NCBI GenBank assembly: GCA_016342355.1
Contig: JAEINP010000030.1
Location: forward strand, 1 to 62,401
Length of the DNA: 62,401 nucleotides
Reading direction: 5' to 3'
Origin: Desulfatibacillum sp.
GTDB taxonomy: Bacteria > Desulfobacterota > Desulfobacteria > Desulfobacterales > Desulfatibacillaceae
Part shown: one piece after another, positions 16,724 to 25,920 of the stretch
Numbering within the stretch: position 1 is the stretch's first letter
Layout of the letters: each line of letters begins with the position of its first letter
Notes under the pieces: model-generated
Database searches by the model: none
What the model saw: only the letters and a program-made list of their open reading frames with translations
Told to the model about the DNA's origin: nothing
Translations under genes and position numbers: made by a program

Positions 16724-17494
16724 TCATCCTGCAATTTCGGTGTCCGCCCGGGCCACCTCATTTACCAGAGCCTGAACCTTTTCCGGGTCCTTTTTGAATC
16801 GTATGGGACTTCCGTTTTCGTCCAGGGCGTTTGTTTGCGTGCAGGAGTCCACCCCTGCAGGCCTGACCCTCAAAACCCCCTCATAGGCGTTCCCGGGGGA
16901 TATCCCTCCTGCCAGAATCACAGGAATGGCCGATTGCTTTACCAGGTCCGCGGCAATATCCCAATCACAAATCAACCCCGTGATGCCAATATACCCCTGG
17001 ACCGGGTCCGAGGGTTCTGCTCCCGTGCTATCCCCCAGCCAGGTATCCGTTAAAAAAACATCGCTTACCGGTTCCAGGGCCATGGCCAGTTTCAGGGTGG
17101 GCGTCACATGCCCTTTTCCCGGCCTGGCAATGGGGATGGACCGCATGATACGCATTTTAGGAAAGGCCGTGCGGACCTGTTCCTGCAGGGAGATAAACAG
17201 GGCCAGGTCCAGAGGGTAGCCGGCGGCGTTTGTCAGGGTATCGCAAAAATGGGCCATGTCCGGTTTGTAGTAATCCAGGACTTCCAGCACAAGGCCGGGT
17301 TCTGAGAACAAGGGAATCAGGCTGGTTGTGAGCCCGGCGTCCCTGGCGGCCGCCATGGATTTCACCAGGGAATCCTGCTTCCAGTCTTGTCGGGAAGTAA
17401 GGACAGACCCCACTGTGTCGACACCCAGACGGGCCATTTCCCTGGCTTCCTGAGCATCCTGGATTTCGTAAATTTGTACGGTTGTTCTTGGCAA
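16724..17494 (-). CDS. TrpF-like TIM-barrel protein lacking the catalytic cysteine
   Basis: A 256-residue protein resembling phosphoribosylanthranilate isomerase (TrpF): the C-terminal phosphate-binding part LAGGISPGNAYEGV followed by a VDSCTQTN segment matches the family. The first strand, where TrpF has V-K-I-C-G with the catalytic Cys, reads V-Q-I-Y-E (Tyr at residue 9). It is also longer than the usual 200-210 residues and not near other trp genes. An Asp in the later strand (FLTDTW) is kept. It is therefore probably not a working TrpF but a barrel enzyme with a different sugar-phosphate substrate. Divergent from guaA. Confidence 0.7.
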   Translation of the reverse strand: MPRTTVQIYEIQDAQEAREMARLGVDTVGSVLTSRQDWKQDSLVKSMAAARDAGLTTSLIPLFSEPGLVLEVLDYYKPDMAHFCDTLTNAAGYPLDLALFISLQEQVRTAFPKMRIMRSIPIARPGKGHVTPTLKLAMALEPVSDVFLTDTWLGDSTGAEPSDPVQGYIGITGLICDWDIAADLVKQSAIPVILAGGISPGNAYEGVLRVRPAGVDSCTQTNALDENGSPIRFKKDPEKVQALVNEVARADTEIAG

Positions 17495-17531
17495 TTAGCT
17501 CTCCCTGCCCCTTGTGGGGGTCAGATTGCGG

Positions 17532-17559
17532 TTGACTTTTCGGCGGCTTATACCATAAT
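17532..17559 (+). promoter_or_regulatory. Sigma-70 promoter for guaA
   Basis: TTGACT at 17532-17537 and CATAAT at 17554-17559, 16 bp apart, each with five of six consensus bases. The leader to the guaA ATG is about 95 nt; no guanine riboswitch pattern was recognised in it. Confidence 0.6.
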
Positions 17560-17660
17560 CACCAGAAAAGAAAAGCGGATGAAACTGTTTTTAACCTTTT
17601 TTAACAGACCGAATGCAGGCTGCAAAACAGCCGGACATCAAAAAGTACCCGGAGACCCCC

Positions 17661-19190
17661 ATGATAATCATTATTGATTTTGGCTCGCAATATAATCAAT
17701 TGATAGCCCGCCGCGTGAGAGAACACAAGGTGTTTTGTCAAATAGAACCACCCGCCATCTCGGTGGAACGCATCAAATCCCTTGACCCGGACGGCATTAT
17801 CCTTTCGGGCGGACCGGCCAGCATCTATTCGGATAACAGCCCTAAAATCGATCCGGAGCTATTGAATCTGGGGATTCCGGTCCTGGGTATCTGTTATGGC
17901 TTGCAATTCATGGTCCATTCTCAGGGCGGCGAGGTAGAACGGGCGGAAAAACGGGAATATGGGCTGGCAATGTTCCATCCCAAGGAAGAAACCGGCTTGT
18001 TTGAAGGCATTCCCGGAACCACGGAATGCTGGATGAGCCATGGGGACTCCATTAAAAAATTGCCTGAGGGGTTTGTCATCACCGGGTCCACGGACAACAC
18101 CCGGGTTGCAGCCATTGCCCATATGGAAAAAAGGCTTTACGGGCTTCAGTTTCATCCCGAGGTTACCCACACTCCCCAGGGTAAACGCATGCTCAAGAAT
18201 TTTCTTTTCAACGTGTGCGATTGCAAACGCAACTGGACCATGAAATCCTATGTAAAGGATTCTGTGGAGGAAATCAGGGAAACAGCCGGGGACGACAAAG
18301 TGATCCTGGGCCTTTCAGGCGGAGTGGATTCTTCGGTAGCCGCGGTTCTTATCCACAAGGCCATCGGCAAAAACCTGTATCCCATTTTTGTGGATAACGG
18401 GCTTTTGCGTAAGGGGGAGGCCGAACGCCTCAAGGAAATCTTCACCAAAAACCTGAATATGAAAATCCGCTACGCCAAGGCTTCCCGCCAGTTTCTTTCG
18501 GCATTAAAGGGCGTCATGGACCCGGAGAAAAAGCGTAAGATCATCGGCAAGGTTTTTATGGACGTGTTCGAGGCCGAGGCGAAAAAAATCAAGGGGGCAA
18601 AATTCCTGGCCCAGGGCACCTTATACCCGGACATCATTGAATCGGTTTCCGCGTTTGGCGGTCCTTCGGCGGTTATCAAAAGCCACCACAACGTGGGCGG
18701 GCTCCCCAAGAAGATGAAACTCAAGCTCATCGAACCCCTCAAGTACCTGTTCAAGGACGAAGTGCGGGACCTGGGAACGGAACTGGGACTCCCCGACGAT
18801 ATGGTGTGGCGTCAGCCCTTTCCCGGGCCGGGACTGGCCATCCGGGTAATTGGCGAAGTCACGGCCAAAAGGCTGGCGATCCTCCGGGATGTGGACGCCC
18901 TCATCATTGAGGAAATCAGGAAAAACGGGTATTATAGAAAACTGTGGCAGTCCTTTGGCGTGCTTCTCCCCATCAAGAGCGTGGGGGTTATGGGAGACCA
19001 GAGGACTTACGAAAATATTATCGCCATCCGGGCGGTCACCAGCACCGATGCCATGACCGCAGACTGGGCCAGGCTCCCCCATGATCTGCTGGCCACCATG
19101 TCAAACCGTATAATCAACGAAATCAACGGAGTGAACCGGGTGGTTTACGACATCAGTTCCAAACCGCCCAGCACCATTGAGTGGGAATAG
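17661..19190 (+). CDS. guaA: GMP synthase (glutamine-hydrolysing)
   Basis: A 509-residue enzyme converting XMP to GMP with ATP and glutamine. The N-terminal class I amidotransferase has the nucleophile in GICYGLQ and the His-Glu pair in HPEVTHT; the synthetase domain has the PP-loop LSGGVDSS, and the C-terminal dimerisation domain ends in KPPSTIEWE. The frame is open from 17613, but the ATG at 17661 follows GGAG by 6 bp and gives the standard [10 protein letters not shown] start. Confidence 0.96.
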   Translation: MIIIIDFGSQYNQLIARRVREHKVFCQIEPPAISVERIKSLDPDGIILSGGPASIYSDNSPKIDPELLNLGIPVLGICYGLQFMVHSQGGEVERAEKREYGLAMFHPKEETGLFEGIPGTTECWMSHGDSIKKLPEGFVITGSTDNTRVAAIAHMEKRLYGLQFHPEVTHTPQGKRMLKNFLFNVCDCKRNWTMKSYVKDSVEEIRETAGDDKVILGLSGGVDSSVAAVLIHKAIGKNLYPIFVDNGLLRKGEAERLKEIFTKNLNMKIRYAKASRQFLSALKGVMDPEKKRKIIGKVFMDVFEAEAKKIKGAKFLAQGTLYPDIIESVSAFGGPSAVIKSHHNVGGLPKKMKLKLIEPLKYLFKDEVRDLGTELGLPDDMVWRQPFPGPGLAIRVIGEVTAKRLAILRDVDALIIEEIRKNGYYRKLWQSFGVLLPIKSVGVMGDQRTYENIIAIRAVTSTDAMTADWARLPHDLLATMSNRIINEINGVNRVVYDISSKPPSTIEWE

Positions 19191-19205
19191 CACCAGGAGA
19201 AGACC

Positions 19206-20270
19206 ATGCCTTTTGAAACCGGCTTTGGCCAGGATGACGGCCTTATCAAGGAAGAGAAGGAATTCGAGGATATTTACGAGGAAGAATTTACCGTGGAGCG
19301 CTTCCAGAAGATGGAGCGCCGCATCATGGTCCAATGGATAATCCTGTTGGCCCTGGTACTCTCCCTGGCCTCGTTTATGGCGGTTAACTTCACCCAGCGC
19401 CTGTCCAAAATCGCCGATAAGGGGGACGTAAGGGTGGAAGGCCTTTCCAAGGACGTCAACCTGAAGGTCGAAGCCATCATGCAGCAATTGGGCGTGGCCG
19501 AAGAAGAACTGCAAAAAAAGGTTGCCTCGGTTTCCGAAAAAGCGGCCCAGGTGGGCTCCCTGCTGGATCAGGCCACCAAGAATATCCAGGCCTCCAAGGT
19601 GGACCGGAGCGAGGTGCAAAAACTCCTCCAAGAGGAAAGAGCCTATACCGATAACGCCGTCCATGAAGCCAGGGTCAAGACTGACAATTTCAAGGCCAGT
19701 GTACTGGAATCTCTGGGTCAGGAAGTGAAAAAACTGGAAACCAGCCTGGATAAAAAAATTATCGACCAGGGCAAAAAGGTGGCCAGTCTGGACAAGGAAC
19801 TGGGGACTGTCAAACGCAACTCGGAAAACCAGGAGGACGGCCTGGCCCTGTTGAGGACGGATTTCAGCACCTTGTCAGCAGATATGACCGGAGCGAAGGC
19901 CGCTAACGCCAAAATATCCGGAGAAATCAATTCCCTTAAAGCAGACCTGACGGCTTTTCGTGCAGAACAGGAAGCCACCTTGGGGGCAACCAGGACCGAG
20001 ATGGAGAAAATCCTGGAACGGAAACTGGACAGCCTGGAAAAGCGTCTGGCCGCCCTGGAGGCCTCGTTAAGGGTCTCCCGCACAACGGCGCCTGCGGCAA
20101 GCCCGGCCAAGGCCCCGCCTGTCCCAAGTCCCTCAGCTTCACAGGTTCCTGTTGCACCGGGCACAAGCAAAATTTCCGGGAATCAGGTCAAAGAGGTCGC
20201 GCCTTCCCGGACAGTTCCCATCCCCCTGCCCGGGGATAAGGACTTTCTGGAGCAGGACCTGGGGAATTGA
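19206..20270 (+). CDS. Single-pass membrane protein with long coiled coil
   Basis: A 354-residue protein of unknown function, 15 bp after guaA and probably cotranscribed. An acidic N-terminal tail (about 40 residues) is followed by one membrane segment (WIILLALVLSLASFMAVNF), then about 200 residues of heptad-rich coiled coil, and a Pro/Ala/Ser-rich C-terminus. By charge the N-terminus is probably cytoplasmic and the coiled coil periplasmic. The shape recalls envelope spacers, but nothing identifies a partner. Confidence 0.7.
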   Translation: MPFETGFGQDDGLIKEEKEFEDIYEEEFTVERFQKMERRIMVQWIILLALVLSLASFMAVNFTQRLSKIADKGDVRVEGLSKDVNLKVEAIMQQLGVAEEELQKKVASVSEKAAQVGSLLDQATKNIQASKVDRSEVQKLLQEERAYTDNAVHEARVKTDNFKASVLESLGQEVKKLETSLDKKIIDQGKKVASLDKELGTVKRNSENQEDGLALLRTDFSTLSADMTGAKAANAKISGEINSLKADLTAFRAEQEATLGATRTEMEKILERKLDSLEKRLAALEASLRVSRTTAPAASPAKAPPVPSPSASQVPVAPGTSKISGNQVKEVAPSRTVPIPLPGDKDFLEQDLGN

Positions 20271-20295
20271 TTGACGCCGGATACTTGTGGGGCCC

Positions 20296-21033
20296 CTATT
20301 CCTTTGCGAGCAGGGCCTCTATCCGGGCTATGTCCTCGGGTAAATCCACTTCCGGCGAATCATGGGTGGTCACTACGGTCTTAATGCCCAGGCCGTATTC
20401 CAAAGCCCGCAATTGCTCCAGTTTTTCTATTTTTTCCAGATGCCCTTCCGGCAGGGAACAGAATTCCTGCAAAAAATCCATGGTGTAGGCATAGACGCCC
20501 AGGTGCTTGTAGGTGTCGAAATCCATGTTGCCGTCCCGGTCGTGGGGGATGGCGGCCCGGGAAAAATACAAGGCCCACCCGTCCTGGTCAAAGACCATTT
20601 TCACGTCTTTGGGATCGGTGAGTTCACGGGGATTTACAATGGCAAAGGCAAGGGTGGTCATGCCGGTTCCCGGGTCCGCAATCAGGGGGGCGGTCACCTC
20701 GTCGATGCATTCGGGATCGAATACGGGCTGGTCCCCCTGGACGTTCACCACAATGTCCATGCCGGACAGCCCTAAAATGCGGCCCGCCTCAAACACCCGG
20801 TCTGTGCCGGACCGGCAGGTGTCCGGGGTCATGACCGCCTGGCCCCCGAAGCCTTTGACCGCCTGGACTATCCGGTCGTCGTCCGTGGCCACGGCCACGC
20901 CGGTTACGCTGGAAGCGGCCGCCGCCCGTTCGTAGACCCTTTGGATCATGGGCTTGCCCGCTATCATGGCTAAAGGCTTGGCTTCAAAACGGGTGGACCC
21001 GTACCGCGCCGGAATAATAACAACAACTTTCAT
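20296..21033 (-). CDS. kdsB: 3-deoxy-manno-octulosonate cytidylyltransferase
   Basis: A 245-residue CMP-Kdo synthetase that activates Kdo for lipopolysaccharide inner core; it shows the organism is Gram-negative. Signatures are IPARYGSTRFEAKPL, VATDDDRI, and NVQGDQPVFDP, with normal length. It converges on the coiled-coil gene with a 25-bp gap. Confidence 0.95.
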   Translation of the reverse strand: MKVVVIIPARYGSTRFEAKPLAMIAGKPMIQRVYERAAAASSVTGVAVATDDDRIVQAVKGFGGQAVMTPDTCRSGTDRVFEAGRILGLSGMDIVVNVQGDQPVFDPECIDEVTAPLIADPGTGMTTLAFAIVNPRELTDPKDVKMVFDQDGWALYFSRAAIPHDRDGNMDFDTYKHLGVYAYTMDFLQEFCSLPEGHLEKIEKLEQLRALEYGLGIKTVVTTHDSPEVDLPEDIARIEALLAKE

Positions 21034-21096
21034 AGGGCCTCCGTACCAAAAAAGCGGCGCTTGTCCGCAATAATTTTTACAACTGTGAAACTTCTG

Positions 21097-21124
21097 TTGA
21101 CTCCTGACACGATGTCTCTATAAC
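21097..21124 (+). promoter_or_regulatory. Sigma-70 promoter for larB-abfD
   Basis: TTGACT at 21097-21102 and TATAAC at 21119-21124, 16 bp apart. It leaves a leader of about 120 nt before the larB ATG. Confidence 0.6.
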
Positions 21125-21251
21125 ATAATCGGGCGTCCGAGGCCAAAGACCTCTTATCAAAAAGAGTCTCAATGTGTTAACCTGGGGCAAAAAAAAAGAA
21201 TGACCGGCCCATAGGGGAAACCATTGAGGATCAAAGGACAGGCATCAGCGT

Positions 21252-22013
21252 ATGAATTCGGATTTCTTGAAGAACATCCTGGATGGAGTCGCCACGGGTG
21301 ACACTCCCGTGGAACAGGCCATGGACAAGCTCCGTCATTTTTCCCACGAGGACCTGGGCTTTGCCCATGTGGATCACCACCGGGGCCTGCGCAAGGGCTT
21401 TCCCGAGGTGATTTTCGGGCAAGGCAAAACTCCCGAGCAGATTTGCGGCATTATGGAAAAAATGGCGGCTCAGGAAGATGTTATTCTGGTAACACGGGTG
21501 GATGCGGAAAAGGCCTCGCAGGTTTTGAAAAGATTTCCCGATGCCGAGTACCATGTCCAACCCCGGATGATTGTCCACGCGCCTAATCCCCTTCCTGAAA
21601 AAGGCCGGGGGGAGATTGTGGTGCTTTCGGCGGGCACTTCGGATATTCCCGTGGCCATGGAAGCCACCCTGACAGCCCGGGCCATGGGCAACCGGGTCAG
21701 GACCATTTTCGACGTGGGAGTGGCGGGTCTCCACCGGCTGTACGCCCACAGGGAAATATTGGACAACGCCTCGGTGCTGGTGGTGGTGGCAGGCATGGAA
21801 GGAGCCCTGCCCAGCGTGGTGGCGGGGCTGGTTCCCAGGCCGGTGATCGCCGTGCCCACCAGCGTGGGATACGGCACCAGTTTCGGCGGGCTGACGGCCT
21901 TATTGTCCATGCTCAACAGTTGCGCCTCCAATGTGGCTGTGGTGAATATCGATAACGGATTTGGAGCCGGGTATATGGCTGCCATGATCAATATGGACAA
22001 GGAGGTTCTATGA
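21252..22013 (+). CDS. larB: LarB-family pyridinium-3,5-biscarboxylic acid mononucleotide synthase homologue
   Basis: A 253-residue protein of the LarB family, related to PurE. LarB carboxylates nicotinic acid adenine dinucleotide in making the nickel-pincer (NPN) cofactor of lactate racemase. The C-terminal PurE-like domain is clear (VVLSAGTSDIPVAMEA, DVGVAGLHRL, VVVAGMEGALPSVVAGL, SVGYGTSFGG), with an N-terminal helical region (ILDGVATGDTPVEQAMDKL). Neither larC, larE nor larA is in the window. Its TGA overlaps the ATG of the abfD homologue by 4 bp, so the two are translationally coupled, an unusual pairing. Confidence 0.88.
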   Translation: MNSDFLKNILDGVATGDTPVEQAMDKLRHFSHEDLGFAHVDHHRGLRKGFPEVIFGQGKTPEQICGIMEKMAAQEDVILVTRVDAEKASQVLKRFPDAEYHVQPRMIVHAPNPLPEKGRGEIVVLSAGTSDIPVAMEATLTARAMGNRVRTIFDVGVAGLHRLYAHREILDNASVLVVVAGMEGALPSVVAGLVPRPVIAVPTSVGYGTSFGGLTALLSMLNSCASNVAVVNIDNGFGAGYMAAMINMDKEVL

Positions 22014-23452
22014 AATCAGGACAGGAATACATTGAATCCATTAAAGCTCTGGGGCTGAAGGCCCGTATCATGGGTTCCGAGGAATCCAACCTCACGGAAC
22101 ATCCCCTGGTGACCCCTTCCCTCCGGGCCATGGCCGCCACCTACGAGTGTGCGGAAAAGGAAGAGAGCAAGGCGCTTTTCACGGCGAAATCGTCTCTTAC
22201 CGGGAAAACCGTCAACCGTTTCGCCCACCTTCACCAGAGTGCGGATGATCTGGTGAACAAGGTCAAAATGCAGCGGTACGCTGGCAATTGTACGGGATGC
22301 TGCTTCCAACGGTGTGTGGGCATGGATGCAGCCAACGCAGTTTTTTCCGTGACTTATGAATGCGACGCCGAACACGGTACGGATTACCACCAGCGCTTTA
22401 TCGAGTTCTGGAAAAATATGCAGGAGAATGACCTTGTTATGGACGGGGCCATGACCGATCCCAAGGGAGACCGGGGCAAACGGCCCAAAGACCAGGTGGA
22501 CCCGGACCTTTTTTTGCGGGTGGTGGAACGGAAGCAGGGCGGCGTGGTTGTTCGCGGGGCCAAGCTTCACCAGACCGGCATGGTCAATTCCCACGAAGTC
22601 CTGGTCATGCCCACCCTCACCATGCGCCCGGGCGAGGAAGACTGGGCCATCTGCTTTGCCGTGCCCACCAATGCTCCTGGTATAAAGCACATTTACGGCA
22701 GGCAGGCATCGGACACCCGCAAGCTGGAAGGTTGCGCCTGCGACGTGGGCAATTCGTCCTTTGGGGGTCAGGAAGTCATGACTGTTTTTGACGACGTGTT
22801 CGTGCCCCACGAGAGGATTTTCCTCAACGGGGAGACCGATTTTTCCGGCATGCTGGTGGAACGATTCGCCTCCTACCACCGCCAAAGCTACGGAGGCTGC
22901 AAGGTTGGCGTGGGGGACGTGCTCATTGGCGCTTCGGCTCTCATTGCAACTATGCACGGTGTGGAAAAGGCTTCCCATATCAAGGACAAGCTGGTGGAAA
23001 TGATCCACCTGAACGAAACCCTGTTTGCCTGCGGCGCCGCCTGTTCCGCCATGGGCAAGGCCTGGGCCGCTGGAAATTACGGGCCTGACATGCTCCTGGC
23101 CAATGTGTGCAAGCTCAATGTCACACGGTTTCCCTATGAATTGGCCAGGCTGGCCACGGATATTGCCGGAGGGCTTTTAGGCACCTTGCCTTCGGAACTG
23201 GACCTGAACGATCCCATTTCCGGGCCGTATATCAAAAAATACCTGGCCGTTGCTCCGGGTGTGAAGGTGGAGGACCGCTTTAAGGTGCTGCGCTTCATAG
23301 AAAATCTGGTGGCGGGAGCCGGGTCTGTGGCTTACCTCATTGAATCCATGCATGGCGCCGGGCCTCCCACTGCCCAACGGATCATGATAGGCCGCCAGGG
23401 AGATCTGGAGGGCAAGATGGTCAAGGTGAAAGGGCTTTTGGGTATTCAGTAA
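22010..23452 (+). CDS. abfD: 4-hydroxybutyryl-CoA dehydratase / vinylacetyl-CoA isomerase family protein
   Basis: A 480-residue [4Fe-4S]- and FAD-containing enzyme of the acyl-CoA dehydrogenase fold that dehydrates 4-hydroxybutyryl-CoA to crotonyl-CoA by a radical mechanism. The iron-sulfur ligands of the clostridial enzyme are kept: Cys98 and Cys102 (CFQRC) and His290/Cys297 in HRQSYGGCK, with the active-site Tyr294 and Lys298 in the same motif. All active-site features seen are intact, so it should be catalytic; the true substrate could be a relative of 4-hydroxybutyryl-CoA. SD GGAGG lies inside the end of larB. A terminator follows. Confidence 0.9.
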   Translation: MKSGQEYIESIKALGLKARIMGSEESNLTEHPLVTPSLRAMAATYECAEKEESKALFTAKSSLTGKTVNRFAHLHQSADDLVNKVKMQRYAGNCTGCCFQRCVGMDAANAVFSVTYECDAEHGTDYHQRFIEFWKNMQENDLVMDGAMTDPKGDRGKRPKDQVDPDLFLRVVERKQGGVVVRGAKLHQTGMVNSHEVLVMPTLTMRPGEEDWAICFAVPTNAPGIKHIYGRQASDTRKLEGCACDVGNSSFGGQEVMTVFDDVFVPHERIFLNGETDFSGMLVERFASYHRQSYGGCKVGVGDVLIGASALIATMHGVEKASHIKDKLVEMIHLNETLFACGAACSAMGKAWAAGNYGPDMLLANVCKLNVTRFPYELARLATDIAGGLLGTLPSELDLNDPISGPYIKKYLAVAPGVKVEDRFKVLRFIENLVAGAGSVAYLIESMHGAGPPTAQRIMIGRQGDLEGKMVKVKGLLGIQ

Positions 23453-23476
23453 TTTTTGCCACATATTGCACCAAAG

Positions 23477-23508
23477 GGTCCGGGCTTTTAAGGTCCGGGC
23501 CTTTTTTT
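23477..23508 (+). terminator. Rho-independent terminator after abfD
   Basis: GGTCCGG (23477-23483) pairs with CCGGGCC (23495-23501), one T-G wobble, followed by seven T residues. It ends the larB-abfD transcript. Confidence 0.75.
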
Positions 23509-23770
23509 ATTGTTGTAAAGAGTTCCTCCCTTTCCCCCTCTCAACAAGGCAATGCAATTTTTTCAGCAAAAAAAAAATGACAAGAAAATATACCGTATGT
23601 TAGAAATTTATGACAGAGGCTCCGGTAAGGCGATTGACTCGGCGGCCCACTCGTTGGTGCTCCATGATTTCCATTGCGGACGGCATACCCCGAACTTTTC
23701 CATTTGCCCATGCAGCGGCTATTTGGCAGGGCGCTGGTTTTTTGTCCAACAGAATGCAGGAGGTTTTACC
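23509..23770. other. Intergenic region before the short LuxR-type gene
   Basis: No convincing gene. The frame of the following gene is open back to 23552, but that extension has a poor RBS and non-protein-like composition and is not used. No clear promoter pair was found. Confidence 0.45.
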
Positions 23771-24256
23771 ATGGCTGACAAGCCAACTGTTGCATCGTTA
23801 GAAAAAAAAGTACGAGAGCTGGAAATTCGGACCGGGGAGTTGGAAGAGACAAACAAGGCCCTGCGGACTCTCATTGAGCAGACCCGGCTGAGTTCCCAGG
23901 ATTTTCAGCAGCGTGTGGTGGCCAATGTGGAAGATCTGGTCATGGTTTATATTGCGCGCTTAAAGGATACGTTCCTGGATGTTGACCAAAGCATCTTTGT
24001 TAACGTAATTGAGCAGAACCTTTCTGAAATCGTGGCGCCGTTCATGCGGCGGATTGGCAGCCAGCACGCCAACCTGACTCCTCGGGAAATTGAAGTGGCC
24101 AACCTGGTCCGCATGGGGGTAAAGAGCAAGGATATTGCCAAATTGCTGAAAATTTCCAAACGGGCTGTAGAATTCCACCGGGACAGCCTTCGAAAAAAGC
24201 TGAGCCTGAAGAAAAGCAAAAAAAATCTGCGGGCGTATTTGGCGTCGTTGGGATAA
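23771..24256 (+). CDS. LuxR-type HTH regulator with N-terminal coiled coil, no PAS
   Basis: A 161-residue relative of the PAS-LuxR proteins at 1132 and 2137 that has lost, or never had, the PAS domain. It starts with a coiled coil (SLEKKVRELEIRTGELEETN), keeps the same helical linker, and ends in the LuxR-type HTH (TPREIEVANLVRMGVKSKDIA, KRAVEFHRDSLRKK). AGGAGG precedes the ATG. The conserved linker suggests that dimerisation or partner binding is shared within this family. Targets unknown; the terminator upstream separates it from abfD. Confidence 0.8.
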   Translation: MADKPTVASLEKKVRELEIRTGELEETNKALRTLIEQTRLSSQDFQQRVVANVEDLVMVYIARLKDTFLDVDQSIFVNVIEQNLSEIVAPFMRRIGSQHANLTPREIEVANLVRMGVKSKDIAKLLKISKRAVEFHRDSLRKKLSLKKSKKNLRAYLASLG

Positions 24257-24285
24257 AAAAAGGAGTGCTGCCTGCCCGGTGGAGA

Positions 24286-24801
24286 CTATTTGAACCCGGG
24301 ACAGGCCAGCAAATTTAGGAGTAACTCATCCAATGCGGTAGAAAAAGCCCTTTGAACCAAGGGTCCTGTGCCAACTCGGCCCGTTCCTTCACAGGGTCCT
24401 TCCCACACAATATTTCCGGTGATAGCTTCGGTCACAGAGACTTCCACCTTAATGTTTCCCATGAGCATACACTGGGAAAAACCAACCTTTACTCCAAAAT
24501 CAAGGGCAATAATTTTCAGGGAAAGGCAAAAATCAGCTTCCCCCTTGGGTTTGGCGTTACCTGCATGCTCCAAGGCTTTGGACACAGCCTTATGGAGGAT
24601 TTCCGCGACCGGTTGTTCACTCATGTAATTACCGGTGGCTGGTCCTCCTGAAAGGCTGATTTTCTTCATCACATAGCAGGGGTCCTGCTTGCGCAGATCT
24701 ACGGTTTCCGCAAGATAAACGGGTCGGATTGCAGATAGACTCAAGGGAACAATCCGGTCTGACGGAATTTTATAATCAATCCGGATTACATCCGACGCCA
24801 T
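24286..24801 (-). CDS. Hypothetical protein, 171 aa
   Basis: Not recognised. The start is set by GGAGGG 7 bp before the ATG at 24801. The protein is mostly beta with two alternating strands (ADFCLSLKIIALDFGVKVG and NIKVEVSVTEAITGNIVW), a pattern seen in small envelope proteins such as YajG, but it has no signal peptide or lipobox. It lies 120 bp after rpsU. Function unknown. Confidence 0.65.
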   Translation of the reverse strand: MASDVIRIDYKIPSDRIVPLSLSAIRPVYLAETVDLRKQDPCYVMKKISLSGGPATGNYMSEQPVAEILHKAVSKALEHAGNAKPKGEADFCLSLKIIALDFGVKVGFSQCMLMGNIKVEVSVTEAITGNIVWEGPCEGTGRVGTGPLVQRAFSTALDELLLNLLACPGFK

Positions 24802-24921
24802 GTACCATCCCTCCTGCTCAATTCCGTAGTGGACGAGGACATGGAAGCTCCGGCATAAACAGCCAGGCAGCACTTCAAGCCACCCAACCCCGCCAGGGCG
24901 ATCCCCGGGCACATAAAACGT

Positions 24922-25122
24922 TTATTCATGCCTTTGGTTGGCCCTAAGTTCAATTCTACGTCTTCTTTTGGCGGCCTTGGCACGTTTGCGGCGTTTTTTT
25001 ACGCTGGGTTTTTCGTAAAAGCGTTTTTCCTTGAGCTGGGTGAGAACTCCTTCCTTGCGGAGCATCTTTTTAAGAACCTTGACGGCCCTCTCCAGTTGAT
25101 TGTCTTGAACTGTAACCTGCAA
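24922..25122 (-). CDS. rpsU: 30S ribosomal protein S21
   Basis: A 66-residue ribosomal protein. It begins MQVTVQDNQLERAVKVLKK and ends in a strongly basic tail (KKRRKRAKAAKRRRRIELR), as expected for S21. A near-perfect SD (AAGGAGG) precedes the ATG. It sits apart from other ribosomal genes, as rpsU often does. Confidence 0.95.
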   Translation of the reverse strand: MQVTVQDNQLERAVKVLKKMLRKEGVLTQLKEKRFYEKPSVKKRRKRAKAAKRRRRIELRANQRHE

Positions 25123-25392
25123 ATCGTACCTCCTTATATTCCAGGCTTCCGAGCAAAAAAAAACTCGTTACCACCTGTTATTACAATGGTTATGCCTCAT
25201 CCTCTGCCAAAATTATTATTCGTTTATTCCCATTCGCCCCGGGAGTAAAAAAACCGCAAAGACCTGAAATAACGGCCTTTACGGTCCGCACTCAATGGAT
25301 TGTGCATTGGCCCGCAATAAAACGAACGGCCATGCTCCCCAAGGAGGAGCATCCGCCTTGGTAGCACAACATACGCGGCCACGCAACCTTTT

Positions 25393-25920
25393 TTATAGAT
25401 GGGCCATGCATCCCAGTTTCCTTGCCAGCTTGCCCAAAACCAGGACACGCTCACGCACGGCCGTTACATTCAACAACTCGTGCTCTCCACCGGCCTTTTC
25501 TGCCAAAAAGACGGTGGAAAGAATTTCCTTTTCCATCCTGACACTGTCGAATCCCGGCATTCTGGCCAATGCGTGAAAAACATCCAGAGAAACTCCAAAA
25601 GCCGTGGGGTCCCCTTCTTCAATGTCTTCCAGACGAAATACCCAGTTAACCTGCGAATCCACAGGAATTTCTATCATGGCGGACAGTATCCCTTTGCCCT
25701 TTTTGGTAGGGATGAGACGGTACCGCATATAATAGGCCCCACACATCCCCTCCAGATAAGGGGCAAAAAACCCCCGCACCATTGCGCCACTATCAAATAT
25801 ACCAGTCATTTGGCTTAGTTTTGAGCCCAGAGGTTTACGTATCCGCATGAGAATGGCGCTCACGAACAGGATTCCGGTCAAAACAACTGAAAACACCAAA
25901 CCCATCATTTCAATAGTCAT
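25393..25920 (-). CDS. Hypothetical protein with one N-terminal membrane segment, 175 aa
   Basis: Not recognised. Residues about 5-25 form a hydrophobic helix (MGLVFSVVLTGILFVSAILM), followed by a soluble domain with alternating strands (KGILSAMIEIPVDSQVNWVF) and a basic C-terminal helix. No cysteine motif or lipobox. Probably anchored in the inner membrane with the domain in the cytoplasm, judging by the basic residues after the helix. Confidence 0.6.
   Translation of the reverse strand: MTIEMMGLVFSVVLTGILFVSAILMRIRKPLGSKLSQMTGIFDSGAMVRGFFAPYLEGMCGAYYMRYRLIPTKKGKGILSAMIEIPVDSQVNWVFRLEDIEEGDPTAFGVSLDVFHALARMPGFDSVRMEKEILSTVFLAEKAGGEHELLNVTAVRERVLVLGKLARKLGCMAHL

Noticed and set aside
23552-23770. 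N-terminal extension of the short LuxR-type protein
   Set aside because: No RBS at its start, odd composition, and a perfect AGGAGG sits before the internal ATG at 23771.
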